Shown: positions 1 to 10,514 of the stretch, in pieces
Numbering within the stretch: position 1 is the stretch's first letter
Layout: the number at the start of each line of letters is the position of its first letter
Source: Pelargonium tetragonum
Lineage: Eukaryota > Streptophyta > Magnoliopsida > Geraniales > Geraniaceae
Assembly: GCA_036897445.1 (NCBI GenBank)
Contig: JAYMTL010000002.1
Location: 248,001 to 312,000 of the forward strand
Length of the DNA: 64,000 nucleotides
Reading direction: 5' to 3'
The notes under the pieces: model-generated
The model's input: the letters and a program-made list of their open reading frames with translations, nothing else
The model's database searches: none
What the model was told of the DNA's origin: nothing
Program-made: the position numbers and the translations under genes

Positions 1-345
1 GACCAGGTCCTAAAAAAGCAAGAAAGAATTCTCAAAGGGATTTTGTAGGAGAGTCGTTTCCTTTTATTTCAGATTCTATGGCACTAAGATTCAAAATTTT
101 TCGTAGAAGTTATTTAGGATCAAGTCAAAACTTCTATATTTAAGTCAAAAGCAAAGGGTACTTCTAATAAAAAGTCGAAACCTGGGGCTCTTAGAAATAA
201 GGGCGTTTCTAGTTTTCTAAAGTTATATAAAGCCCTTGTTTAGAAAAGCGCAGGAAATAAGTATAAATAATAGAAAACTCCTAGGAAAATTCCTTAAAGC
301 TAAGTTTTTGCAATTCGTAATTAGGGTAGCTCCAGAATCGTAGGA
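1..345 (+). other. Non-coding or relic, Lys-rich reading in frame 1
   Basis: There is no intact gene here. Frame 1 reads as a Lys/Ser-rich, protein-like string interrupted by several TAA and TAG codons but no TGA. It continues in frame into the open stretch that begins near base 346. This could be a decayed or recoded gene, but low-complexity A-rich DNA gives the same look by chance. No family is recognised. Confidence 0.2.
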
Positions 346-546
346 TTGACCACTAGTACCTCTTTAGCTTTAAGAAAGCCCAAACAAGTTAAGTCTATTA
401 AGATTGAGAGAGTTGTAACTCCTGGGGGATTGCTGGTAGAGAGTTTACAGAATAGACAGATAAGAAACTGTTACGTTAAGCCACTTATTAAGGAAACTTG
501 TAAAGTAATTAAAGTGTTTACTGATCAAGGTCTTAAAAGTAACTAA
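346..546 (+). other. Short open frame, 66 codons, unknown
   Basis: The frame opens at a TTG (346) and closes with TAA at 544-546. The predicted peptide is basic and Lys/Val/Thr-rich, with a PGG turn near residue 28. It has no membrane segment, signal peptide or family motif that I recognise. No purine-rich ribosome site is placed to support the TTG. An ORF of this size is expected many times by chance in 64 kb of this composition. It is listed because it continues the Lys-rich frame upstream and resembles the other T-poor islands at 963-1202, 33444-33620 and 61698-61880. Confidence 0.12.
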
Positions 547-962
547 CGAGGCACGTCCCTTAGAATCCCTTTTTTGAGTTGACGGGAAAGTAAAGTCTAA
601 TTTGATTTGATAAGGCATCTTTATATATATTTGGGTCTTAGAGAAGAGAGCTCGTAGGTTTCCGTCACAGGGGGCTTTCAAAGGTAATTGCTCGGGAATG
701 CTTTTACTCATAAAGTCAAGTTTTAGTCTGTTTTCCAGTTGTTGCTTATAGGGTATTCCTGTTCTATCTCTATACTATATGCGTTAGCTCTCTTCTTCAG
801 CAACCCCTATCATGAATTGTTCTATTACTTAAAAGGTTTACCCCTTAATGAAGTAGGGAGGAATAGACCATAATAAAAAAGAAAAGGAACTACTACACCT
901 AACTTTATTACTATCTAAAAAAAGGACTTCTATATCTCCTATTATCTAACCAATTAAACTAG

Positions 963-1202
963 GTACAACGGGGCTTTGGGGGCGATACCATAAATAAAAG
1001 GAATACTAACAATAAGAAGAAGCGCCTATCAGGTACAGGTAATACCAATGCCGATAAGACAACGGATATAGTCCACTATGAGAGTAATACAGTTACAACA
1101 AGTAAAGCTCCTAAGATACAGACTCAGAAAGATTTACGGAGTAAGTCAAAGTTAAGAGTTGTATGTAGAAGGAAGGTGTTTGCCTTTACGTTCCTTTGCT
1201 TC
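963..1202 (+). other. T-poor, coding-like open stretch without a start
   Basis: There are eighty codons free of stops, from just after a TAG (960-962) to TAA at 1203-1205. The section from about 990 to 1170 is markedly poor in T compared with its surroundings and would encode a Thr/Asn/Lys/Ser-rich, probably disordered peptide. There is no ATG at the beginning and no recognisable domain. It may be an exon-like relic or a compositional island. About a dozen open stretches of this length are expected by chance in the window, so the base composition is the better reason to note it. Confidence 0.15.
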
Positions 1203-1205
1203 TAA

Positions 1206-3900
1206 GTTTTGGACTCTAAGAGGTTAGGTAATAAACGAAATTCAAGTAAACGGGTGACTTTTTACTGGAAATAGAAGCACTTTAAAACTCGTTAGGTATT
1301 TTTTTATATATTAAGGGACAGCTAACTAAGTGCTCGTAAGGAAGCCTTTTAGTGTCTATAGACATGCTTCAGCGGATTCTTTGTATTTTAATAGAGAGTA
1401 AGCTTAGGTAAACGCTAGAGAAAAAAAAAAGGTAAAAGCAATACTCCTCAGTTTTATGTTTCAAGTAAAGAGTTAAGCACGTTCAAGATTCAATTTCCTG
1501 ACTTAAAGGTAACTTGTATCCTAATAATTTTTACTGCAGTTATAAGTATCTACTTCATTTTGATTATACAAAGTCTTTATTAGTCAAGGCTTATTATGAG
1601 CTTTCTATTCCTTTAAGACCTCTTTTCTACAAGACAAGAGGAGGCTTTGAGAAAAAATTCTTAGTAGGGATTCTATGCTTTTGGTCTACGCCGGAGTAGC
1701 TTTTAACGAGTTTCCTTTGCTACGAATAGATAAGCCCCTCTTGTTATCTTTTTCTGGTAAAGGCAAATCTCCTACTGAACTTAAGTATATGGGGTTGTGC
1801 ACCTAAAACTAAACATCTTGATATCTGATACTCTATCTAATAGTTAAGGGAGAGTGTGTACTTAATTTCAAGAAAGTCTCTCCTTATTTAATAGGCATCC
1901 CAAGCGAATCTTTGGTTATTTCTGCCATAACTTTTCCTTAAAAAGGAAGGGATTTCAAAAAATGATAGGGCCGGCCCGTGTAATTCTAAAAAATAAGGCT
2001 CGATAAGTTCCTAAAGATCAAAATTCAACTTCGATTACTAAAAATACTAAAAATGTCGAAAACAAGTAAAATATTCTCCAATATGGGTACTCATAAACAC
2101 CGCATACTGAGAAAAATCTTTAGATTGACTCAGGCGAAAGAACTCCTCTTACTAGCAAAAGGCAGGGAAAAGTGTGTATGTAGATACGTTCTAGTCTTGT
2201 CTATATCGAAATTAAGTTGTTTTAACAAAAGCTTTTGTATCTATTACTAGGTTACTCAAAAAGGGGGTTTCATATCATGTTGAGTAAGCCTTTTTCTTAA
2301 CCACTAGTTTTTCCGACTGTATAAATTAAAATAGTTTTTGCTAAGAACATCGAGTTGTTGTATAGTACTTTGAAACCAAGTACCCTATATCAAAGAAAAA
2401 TAAGTCAGAGCTAAACTTTACACGCTATTTTACTGGAAAGTGTTACTCTAAAAGTATATAAAACTAGCTTCAGAAACCCTTACCTCAGCTTGAGAAAAGT
2501 CTTTTTTTAGGGGTACCCCTTATCTCTGGCTCGTGGAAAAACTAATTATACTACTATTAAGAATTTTAGGGGTATCTTAACTAAAAGAAGGGTGCGTTTT
2601 TGAACTACTATAAGGATTAGTAAACAGCAGCTTGGACTGACTATAAAGAGCTCTATGCTTCCCTTGCTTGAGTGGAGCTCGAAATTTTAGGAATTTGATT
2701 TTATAATAAAACTAAAGTAGTCCTTTTTAAGGATTTATCTTTATACAGTAGCTCTCTTATACCCTTCTGATTAACTTTGATATAGATTATGAGCTAACTG
2801 CTTAGACTAAACTCAGTAAATTTGGAACCTTGTAATTAGAGAGAAATCCCGTCAAAAGGATAACATAACCGTTTTCCTGTACGCGAAAACTCCAATTTTA
2901 GTTTAGGCAAACTCTATAGGGGAAGGAAATAGGAAACCCCACTCCCTCAATAACTAGATATAAAGGGGACCCTGATTCGTCTATAGTAGAGTTTTGTTCA
3001 AAAGTTAAAAAATCCGTAAGTAATATTGCCTTAGACTTTATTATGCACTCAATCTATTGAAAAGTATAGCCGCAAAGAAAAGATTAGGGCTCGTAAGAAA
3101 GAAGTTATGAAAGCAAAGAACAACCGAGTTGTGGAGAATAAGTAAGTCAAAAAGAAGCGGATATGTTTATGAAAGGAATAAGAAGAGAAGGGTCCGTCAA
3201 GGCATTTCCGTGGGTTTTTCTAGTTTTTGAGTCTTAAGAGTTTTTTAAGATTAAGAAATTGCTTCCAGTGTAAGTTTCTCTCCTCTTTAACTATAAAAGC
3301 ATAGAACTAGAGGTAAGCTTGCTTAAAGAGTAAGTTCCTTTTGTTAGTGCTTTCTTGTATCTGTACTTAAAGCAAGTTAAAACCTTTAGATTAATAGATA
3401 GTTTTTCTAGTCTGTAGGGCTTTTGGATTTTATAGTAAGAGTGTGAACAAGGAAAATACGAGCCTTAGGTAACTCTAATTAAAAGGGTTGCTTTTAGAAA
3501 GGAGAATCCCGGGATTTGGAGTCAATTTATATTACAAAAGGATATGCCCGAAGTTAAATTACCAAAAAATTTTGAGTCTTCTCCACTACAGGGAACTCTA
3601 TAAAAAAAAATGAAAAATTGTGTAACTTTTCTTATTAAAACTCAGTGAAACTCCTTGTACTTTAGAAAGGACTTCAGACTCAGTATTTAGTACTAGCAGG
3701 AAATTCCCAGTAAATCGATGCTAAATCTTGTAAAAAGTAGTATAGTCTCTCCTATCACTATAACTATAAAAACTCTATCTAGAACTATAAAAGTCAAACC
3801 CTTAATAGACCTGAAAGCAAGAATTCCCGGATCCTTGTTTAAATCCCGTGGTAAAAAGAAAAATGGTTTCTTTTTAATATTTTAATAAATACCTAATATA
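1206..3900. other. No gene seen; AT-rich DNA with palindromes
   Basis: No supportable gene. This stretch holds a 9-base unit repeated twice in tandem (2036-2053), the 10-base palindrome GGGCCGGCCC (1968-1977), a small TTCCTT/AAGGAA hairpin near 1935-1949, and a 12-base palindrome AGGGGTACCCCT (2509-2520). A purine-rich patch near 3060-3190 reads as Lys/Arg-rich in two frames but carries stops in each. Confidence 0.5.
2509..2520. repeat. 12-bp perfect palindrome centred on GGTACC
   Basis: The sequence AGGGGTACCCCT equals its own reverse complement and follows a T-run. It could extrude as a small cruciform or simply belong to the window-wide excess of purine-first palindromes. No adjacent gene suggests an operator or terminator role. 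Confidence 0.6.
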
Positions 3901-5612
3901 CGTTATAAAAAGGAATTTCTTTCTCCCATATCAAGGACCTATATACAACTCCTCGGTAGATATTTCAACACGCATGAGGTTCAAATCGCGCGAAGAGGCT
4001 GGTATTTATATTTAGCTAAGCTACAGTTAACAAGATGCATATTTAAAGTTATTTTAATACTAAGGTTTTTGTTTTAAATTAAATCTTTGTAATCTTCGAC
4101 AAAAAACTCGTAATTAAGAAGAAGCTCTGCAAGCTATTAAAAATCTTTGATATACTAACTTTTAGTCCTGCTTTTGCTAAATTAGATACAAGTAAGAGAA
4201 GTCAAATCAAATACATTACTTACTAAAGGGTTAAACAGTAGGATATTAGCACCAAAAAGTAGAAGCTTTAAAGGGTTTTTATATCCCCTCGCTTTTTGTC
4301 TCATGCAGCGAGTGTAGTTCTTTTTCTTTACAATAAGTTTGTTCTTTAGGAGAAATTTCTAATACAGACTGCGATTGTTACTCTTGAAGAATTTCTTTTC
4401 TGGTAATGGAAGGGCGGTTAGAGCCTCTTATAACTTCTTATATGCTTTTCAAAAGGAAATGAGCCCTCTTCTATTGATAACTATGGCCTATGCTACTTTA
4501 TTGCTGATTAAACAGGAATTTTTTTATTGCAGGCTATAACCGCTAAAATCTTTTTCAGTACACACTAAAAAGACTAAACTAATGTAATAGAATGGTGAGC
4601 CTACTAAGTTAAAGGAAGACTTTTATAAAAATCTAAGAATGTTAATTTGAGTGTCCCATGAAATTCGAGATTCCTAAAGTAAAATATGAGACTATGCTTG
4701 TTTCAATTATAGTATTAGTTTCTTTTCTAAGTCCTAAGAATTAAGGAAAGTTAATTTGCTTGGGAGTTTTTTTGTACAACAGCTAATTTAATTTGTCTAG
4801 ACAGCCCCTCCTAAGTCCCAAAAACTAGAATGCAAAATACTAAGCTTTCCAAAAAAGAAATTTTGCTATAAAACAATATAAATAAGAGACTCTTTTTCAA
4901 CAAGTTCTTTTGGTAACTAAACGTCTCTCCTGATTAGGATTCCTTTTTTTGCGGCTTTGCTTATCCGGAAATCCATAACTAGGAGAAATACACTACAGCA
5001 TCCCTAGGAATTGACTATCAGAGAGGATAATGAAGAATTTACCGTTGGATAGGGACTTTTCTGGCTTTTAAGTATTAATTGTTGTGTTATATTTGTAGGT
5101 TTCAGATACAATAAAAAAGAGTTCCTTGAAAACGTTGTGTCTAGGTTGTACTTAAAATTTTTTTTCTAAACGAGGAAGTCTTACTCAAAACTAAAAGTAT
5201 ACTTATTTAGTGAGTACTTTATTCAAAATTCAAAGGAAACTTGTACAATAGTCCAAAAGTGCAGGCAAGAGTATAAGTATCACCTATTTTTCTTATCGAA
5301 AACCGAAGCTTAATACATTCATAAAATATGAAACATCTTAACAAAGAATCTTTTGTAGGCTGTTCTAAAGGATATAAAAATTGACTTTACACCTGTATAG
5401 AACTTTCCTTACTTTATTTAAAGAAAGCACGTTCTATATTTACTTAAGTAGTCTAGGGGAGCTTTTTCCTTGTCGACAGTTAAATGCATTCTGGGGAAAT
5501 CCTACAGTTACAATACCTTTAATCCAAACTTAACGGAGATCAGTCAAGTATTCGGAACCTTAAAATGAAGGAATTAAGGCGCAACACAGTTATAAAAGGA
5601 TATCTTGACATT

Positions 5613-5631
5613 AAGGAATTCCTTCTAGAAG
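5613..5631. repeat. Two overlapping perfect palindromes
   Basis: AAGGAATTCCTT (5613-5624) overlaps CTTCTAGAAG (5622-5631). Both equal their reverse complements. They are a compact example of the short purine-first palindromes found throughout the window. No function can be read from the context. Confidence 0.55.
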
Positions 5632-6201
5632 TGAACTGGCAAACGGTAACAGAAGGGGTTTTCCTTGCTATTTTCTAAAAAAAATGTCCGAGATAGCCCT
5701 ATAGTGGATAGAACAAAAAATGCTTTTTACTTTTTAGAAAGAGAATATAATAACTCCAAGTTCTCCATTACAGAAAGCTTTTTGTCAATGAAGTCTTCTT
5801 TCAGTGCTTGCAACTTACACACCGGGGCTTGATTGAGAGAAGTTTCATAAAAAGAAAAAGCAGGGTCTACGTCTGTTTCCTTTTGAGATAAGAGTGTTCC
5901 GTAAAAGTTTTCTTTATTTCGATTTCGTAATTAAATCTTCGGTTCTTGTACTTTTGATTTCCGGGTATACTATACAGAATACTAACAGAGGTTACTAGCT
6001 ATATCCACGAGAAGCTGAAGTAGTATAGAAATATCCAGACGAGTAACCCCTCCCTTTTAGATTTTATTGATTCTAGTAACAAAGGGATCCATAATCTTCC
6101 TTTTACCGCTGTATACCTATGCCTGTTTAACATGAGTTTTAAGAAAATTGGGGTCTGCTATACTATTCATTCTTTTTCCTAAATCTAAATAAGGGGTCTT
6201 T

Positions 6202-6221
6202 GCCCTATAGAGCCCTATAGA
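6202..6221. repeat. 10-bp unit in tandem, two copies
   Basis: GCCCTATAGA occurs twice, head to tail, without mismatch. A perfect two-copy 10-base tandem is expected about 0.2 times in the whole window at this period, so it suggests recent slippage or a short duplication. It lies in DNA without a gene. Confidence 0.7.
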
Positions 6222-7210
6222 TAACAAAATCTTTCTCTCGGAAGCTTTTGGTATTGGCTCCCAACTCTCGAAGCTGCCGCGAATCCTGATAAGCTTCCTA
6301 TTTCTTAGTAAATTAATTATAATATAAGTAATAAAGCCTTTCGACTCATAAAAAGTTTTTACTTAAAGGCTAGTCTTTGTAATGAAATTTATAAGTAATC
6401 CTTTTTATTATATATATAGCTGAGAGAAAAGAAACGGATACAGGCTGCAGGATAAGTGCTAAGATGAATTATCCTTGATAAAGAGAAAGATTTTGTTAAA
6501 AATACATTAGGGGTCATTTTTTTTTAAGAAAAGCTATACTTAGGCTTAGTTCTATTATTAAATACTTGTATTTAATGAAAACTGACTTTACTCCCTTTTA
6601 AACTCTACTGTAATAAAATGCGTATCCATTAAAAGGTCTAGGACAAGCTAAAGTGAGTTGCAGGATCCATATATCATTCTTTTTGAGTTACTTTCCTGAT
6701 TATAATCACAAAGATTTTGGGATTTCCATGGCTAATAAAATAAATAGGGATTGCTTTACTGACTGACGAAGTTCCGTCTATTAAAGGGGGTTGCTCCATA
6801 TTTAGGAGTTCTTAATAGCACTCCTATTTTGACAGTAAATTAAAAATCCTTTAAGGCATACCGAAGGTTTTAATCCTGACCATAAGCGTAAAGTGCTAGA
6901 TAGAAAAAGGAGTCTAAATACGAGGCTTCTTCCGCTAAATTAAACTTTGTTGTATACTCCCCAAAAGGAAATTAACCCCGCTCTTTGTATACAAGGTTCT
7001 CTCTTGAGTTACTCTTTACTCGAAAACCATAGCGACAGGCTTACATAATTATATAAAGAGAGGGCTTGAGATTCGAAGCTTAAAAATTCGACCAACAGAG
7101 CTCGATATTAGCCATCTCCTGGCTTCTTTTTTTAGAATACGTATATAATCAAGGGTTTCCGTAGGTAAAAGTCAATGGATCGGCAATGCTTCCAGTATCC
7201 CCAGCTCGTT

Positions 7211-7230
7211 TTTATTTAAGTTTATTTAAG
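7211..7230. repeat. 10-bp unit in tandem, two copies
   Basis: TTTATTTAAG occurs twice head to tail without mismatch. The unit is AT-rich, so chance is somewhat more likely than for the tandem at 6202. Slippage during replication is the simplest origin. Confidence 0.65.
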
Positions 7231-7765
7231 GGGATGCTTATTTATATAGAAAGGATTTTTCCTATGTTAGCATGTCTAACTTTATTTAACCTACTTGATA
7301 GATGAGTAGTGCTTTGTCCTTATGACTGACTAGCAGTAGGATCCCCTTTGGATAAAATTTATATAGCATTTTTGGGATATACTGGTAACTCTAGAGCTTT
7401 AAAAATTTTTTATCGCGAATTGAAACACTAGAAACAAAGAAACATAAGAGCAACTTAGTCCTATCTTACTTTAGTCCAATTGCTAGGGCTTCCTCCGGCT
7501 GTATTATACCCTAATTACATTACCTCGGGAACAAAGGGTACTCTTCATATTATATTAGAGGAATTTCTAAAATACTAAAGAAACAAGGTAATGCAATTAT
7601 GTAGAACAATACCAAAGTATTACCTAGAATGCCTTTTATCATTTTATCACTAGTTGGTTCGGAGGGCTCTTGGTTTTGTACGTTTCCGTCTTTTATAGTT
7701 GTCCTATGTTTTAGAATTCCTAAACTTTGTACTGGGATTTATAAAAGGGTTAACTCCTATCCTAG

Positions 7766-7948
7766 TTGGGCTATCTGTATCTGTTGTATTCTGGAGCTAC
7801 TTTTGTAGTGTATTTCACCTGTTTCTGTATTACTTGTTTTAGTTGTTTAGCTATTGTAAATAAATTTTATTTAGGTTTTTCATTACTAATACTAAGAGGG
7901 CTGCTCCTTGGGTTTTCTTTCTATTTGTTAGTCTTACTTCTTATGTAG
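7766..7948 (+). CDS. Doubtful hydrophobic mini-protein, 60 codons
   Basis: The frame opens at TTG directly after an in-frame TAG and closes with TAG at 7946-7948. The product would be almost wholly hydrophobic, rich in Leu, Phe, Tyr and Cys, with two possible membrane segments at about residues 8-30 and 35-60. Organelle membrane subunits such as ATP8 or NAD4L are of similar size, but I see no residue pattern that ties it to any of them. The DNA is T-rich, and T-rich DNA read in any frame gives Phe/Leu/Tyr/Cys, so composition alone can explain it. No ATG, no ribosome site and no neighbouring gene support it. Confidence 0.08.
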   Translation: MGYLYLLYSGATFVVYFTCFCITCFSCLAIVNKFYLGFSLLILRGLLLGFSFYLLVLLLM

Positions 7949-10452
7949 GGAGCTTTAGACATTTTTTGACTCGCCTAGCCATATAAAGACTAAGTGCAAT
8001 ATCTACGTTTACCCAGTATCTGAATGTCCTCATCAAGGGGTAAATACAAAAAGGGTATAAAAGTTTCCTTTTTCTAACAGGAGACAAATGCTTTTCAGTA
8101 AACCTGTAACTTTGTAATAATTCGGACTTATGACACCTGTAAAATTAGGGTACTTTGAACATCAAAAGCAAAAACTTCCTTCTTAGTTATTGCTAAGAGA
8201 ATTAACTACTTTTTCCGATTATAAAATAAGATATATAACTTACAAAACAAAAAAGGGTTAAAGTGTCTTGATGTTTTTGTTATACATTAACTGTTAATAG
8301 GTTTTCTCATCTTATATAAGCAGGTGCTAGAAAGCTAGTAATTGTTAATGAAATACTATAATATGGCAAGAGCGGGCCTTTGTTATCGGATCTATTCGTT
8401 TGAAGATCTACCTTGTCTCGGGCATTCCTTTACATCTTTCCTTAAGGGCCACTCCATGAGTATGCTATTTGAGTAGAACTTATGTAAAAAGAAATCTACA
8501 CGTTTGTTACTTTTTTCTAATGACTCTCAGATCGCTTACTTAATTGAAGGCCAACTCGTGGTACTAACCCTTAAATTTTACTAAACTTTTTCTCTAGTGT
8601 CAATTCCCTTATATTTTCATTTTTACGCCCTAGCAAGGCCGTATTCGAACAGGTCTCTATAACACGACAAGTGGGACGACTGAAAGGTGCCCATTTCTTT
8701 CGAAAATAACCTGAAATATTGTATCAAAAAAGACACGAGGGGAACCTAAAAAAATTTATACTAAGGAGTATGCCGAGATTCAAGAATAAGGTCCTTTTAC
8801 TAGTTTGTTTGTCGAATATAAGTACAAAAGTAGAGGTTTCTAGTCGAATTGAAGCTTATACAGCTATAGAATTTTTGGTTTCTAAGATAATTTTTTAGAA
8901 TGCTTTTTAGTTATAACTTAGGACTTATGCGACATACTGCAGAATAGATAACTCTTGTTTTGGAAAGACTACAGGGGCGTATACTTTTATAGTAAGAGGT
9001 TACTTGTAGGACTTTACCTTTTGTGCAAAAACTGTAAGGTTATCTATAATATTAAACTTTAGGGGAATCCTGTGCTTTCAGTTATGGAAGCCAGAAGACT
9101 GATTTATATATATTTCTATATGTTTTTAGGTTCTCAAATCAGAAGGAACTCTAAGAAGTCACATAGTATTCCAAGAAAAGGGTAGAGTTTTGAGGGCTAC
9201 GTAGTAAGGGATTCCTAATATGAAGTTCTTGCGTTAATCTTAGCGGTCTTGGGCAAGCAACCAGGAAAGGGGAAAGATAAATGCTAGTAGTTTCTTGTTA
9301 TAACCAAGCAAAAACGATAGGCGAGCGACCGGGGGATATCTTTTGTAATAGACCTAATTACATATGGATGTCAAATCGAGCATAGAGTTTAACTTTCCGG
9401 GATTCAATGTTTTATAAATATCCTTTTCCTAACCGAACTTGTAGCATTTCAACGAGTTAAAAAAAGTCGGGTCAATTAACGTGTGGTTTTTATATAACAT
9501 TTTGCCCGTTTCTTTTTACCATATTATTCTTCTTTAGGATTCTTCTTGCGTTTAAACGAAAAGTTCTTCTTATGAGAACATAGACATACTAGCCAGCCGT
9601 GGAAGACTCTTAAGTTGCCAAACCTGCACATCTCAACTTTTAGTATAGCGCGCCCCATTACCATTACTTAGGTTCTCCTACTTATGTTTACAGATTTGTA
9701 TAACTAAGCCTTTTGACTTTTGGCAAGAACCTTAATTTATTAAATCAAACTGGGCCCGGATATTACCCTCAAGGTTTGTTATAATAGCCCCACTACATTA
9801 AACTAGAAAACCCTAAGTTCAGGAGCTCGGACTTTTTACTTCGGGGAAGGGCTTCCCTATTACTCTACACTACTTCAAAAAGGGTTTGAGCATACAGTAT
9901 ACCTATAAAAGGGGGTTAATTCCAGCGCAGCATCCCCAGGACAACTAAAAGAGACAGCATAAGAGAAGGGGACTTTTCTTAACACGGAAGTAATTCTTCT
10001 CGAGCTCTACAAAAAAGCTAGAAATTTTCTTCTACAAGAGTGCTCCTATAACACACACCTCCCCTTTTTTTATTTATCACAAGCTTGCTTCTTTAATTTC
10101 TAACTAGCGAGCGCTCTAAAAAGATTTTGGGACAATTTGAGTGCAAATCTAGAATAAATATAAAAAGGACTTACCTTAACAAACCCATTTCATAAAAAGG
10201 ATATAACTAAAACTAAACTACTATATAATCAAATTTGTAAGTTTATACTCTAAGTAAGGTATTGGAGGCGTAGATTTCCCTTTTTAAGGAAGTTTGTAAG
10301 TACTTTTTAGTAAGTAAGGCTATAAGTTAGTATTAGATACGACTAGGCACAGGAACCCCTAAGAGTTTTTATCACCTAAAAAAAGAAGAACTTGTACTCT
10401 AAAGTGCAGGAAATTTTTAAGTAAACGAGCTTTAGTCGATTGTATTTAATCA

Positions 10453-10514
10453 AAGCTCCGTCTGGTAAATGGGCTTTTCACCTAACGGCCGCGGGTTCAA
10501 ATCCGTAGAAGTTA
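10453..10514 (+). pseudogene. tRNA-like relic, Glu(UUC)-like
   Basis: Three pieces occur in tRNA order: a CGTCTGG segment like the tRNA-Glu D-arm, a CTTTTCAC segment like its anticodon loop (UUC), and GCGGGTTCAAATCC as a T-arm core. Spacing between them is close to normal. The stems fail, however. The proposed anticodon stem does not pair and the T-stem pairs at only two of five positions. I read it as a decayed tRNA-Glu or a chance mosaic of tRNA words. A covariance-model scan of both strands would decide. Confidence 0.25.

Larger units (their letters stand above)
3901..10452. other. No gene seen; AT-rich DNA
   Basis: No supportable gene apart from one short hydrophobic open frame at 7766-7948. 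The stretch contains a GGTTCAAATC T-arm core at 3978-3987 whose flanks do not pair, overlapping palindromes at 5613-5631, and two perfect 10-base tandem duplications at 6202-6221 and 7211-7230. Bases near 4403-4420 resemble the 3' half of a tRNA D-arm (GGTTAGAGC), but no cloverleaf follows. Confidence 0.5.

Noticed and set aside
3955-4000. GGTTCAAATC preceded by CTCCTCGGTAG as a possible tRNA
   Set aside because: The T-stem pairs at only one position and the arms are too close. It is kept only as a motif count.
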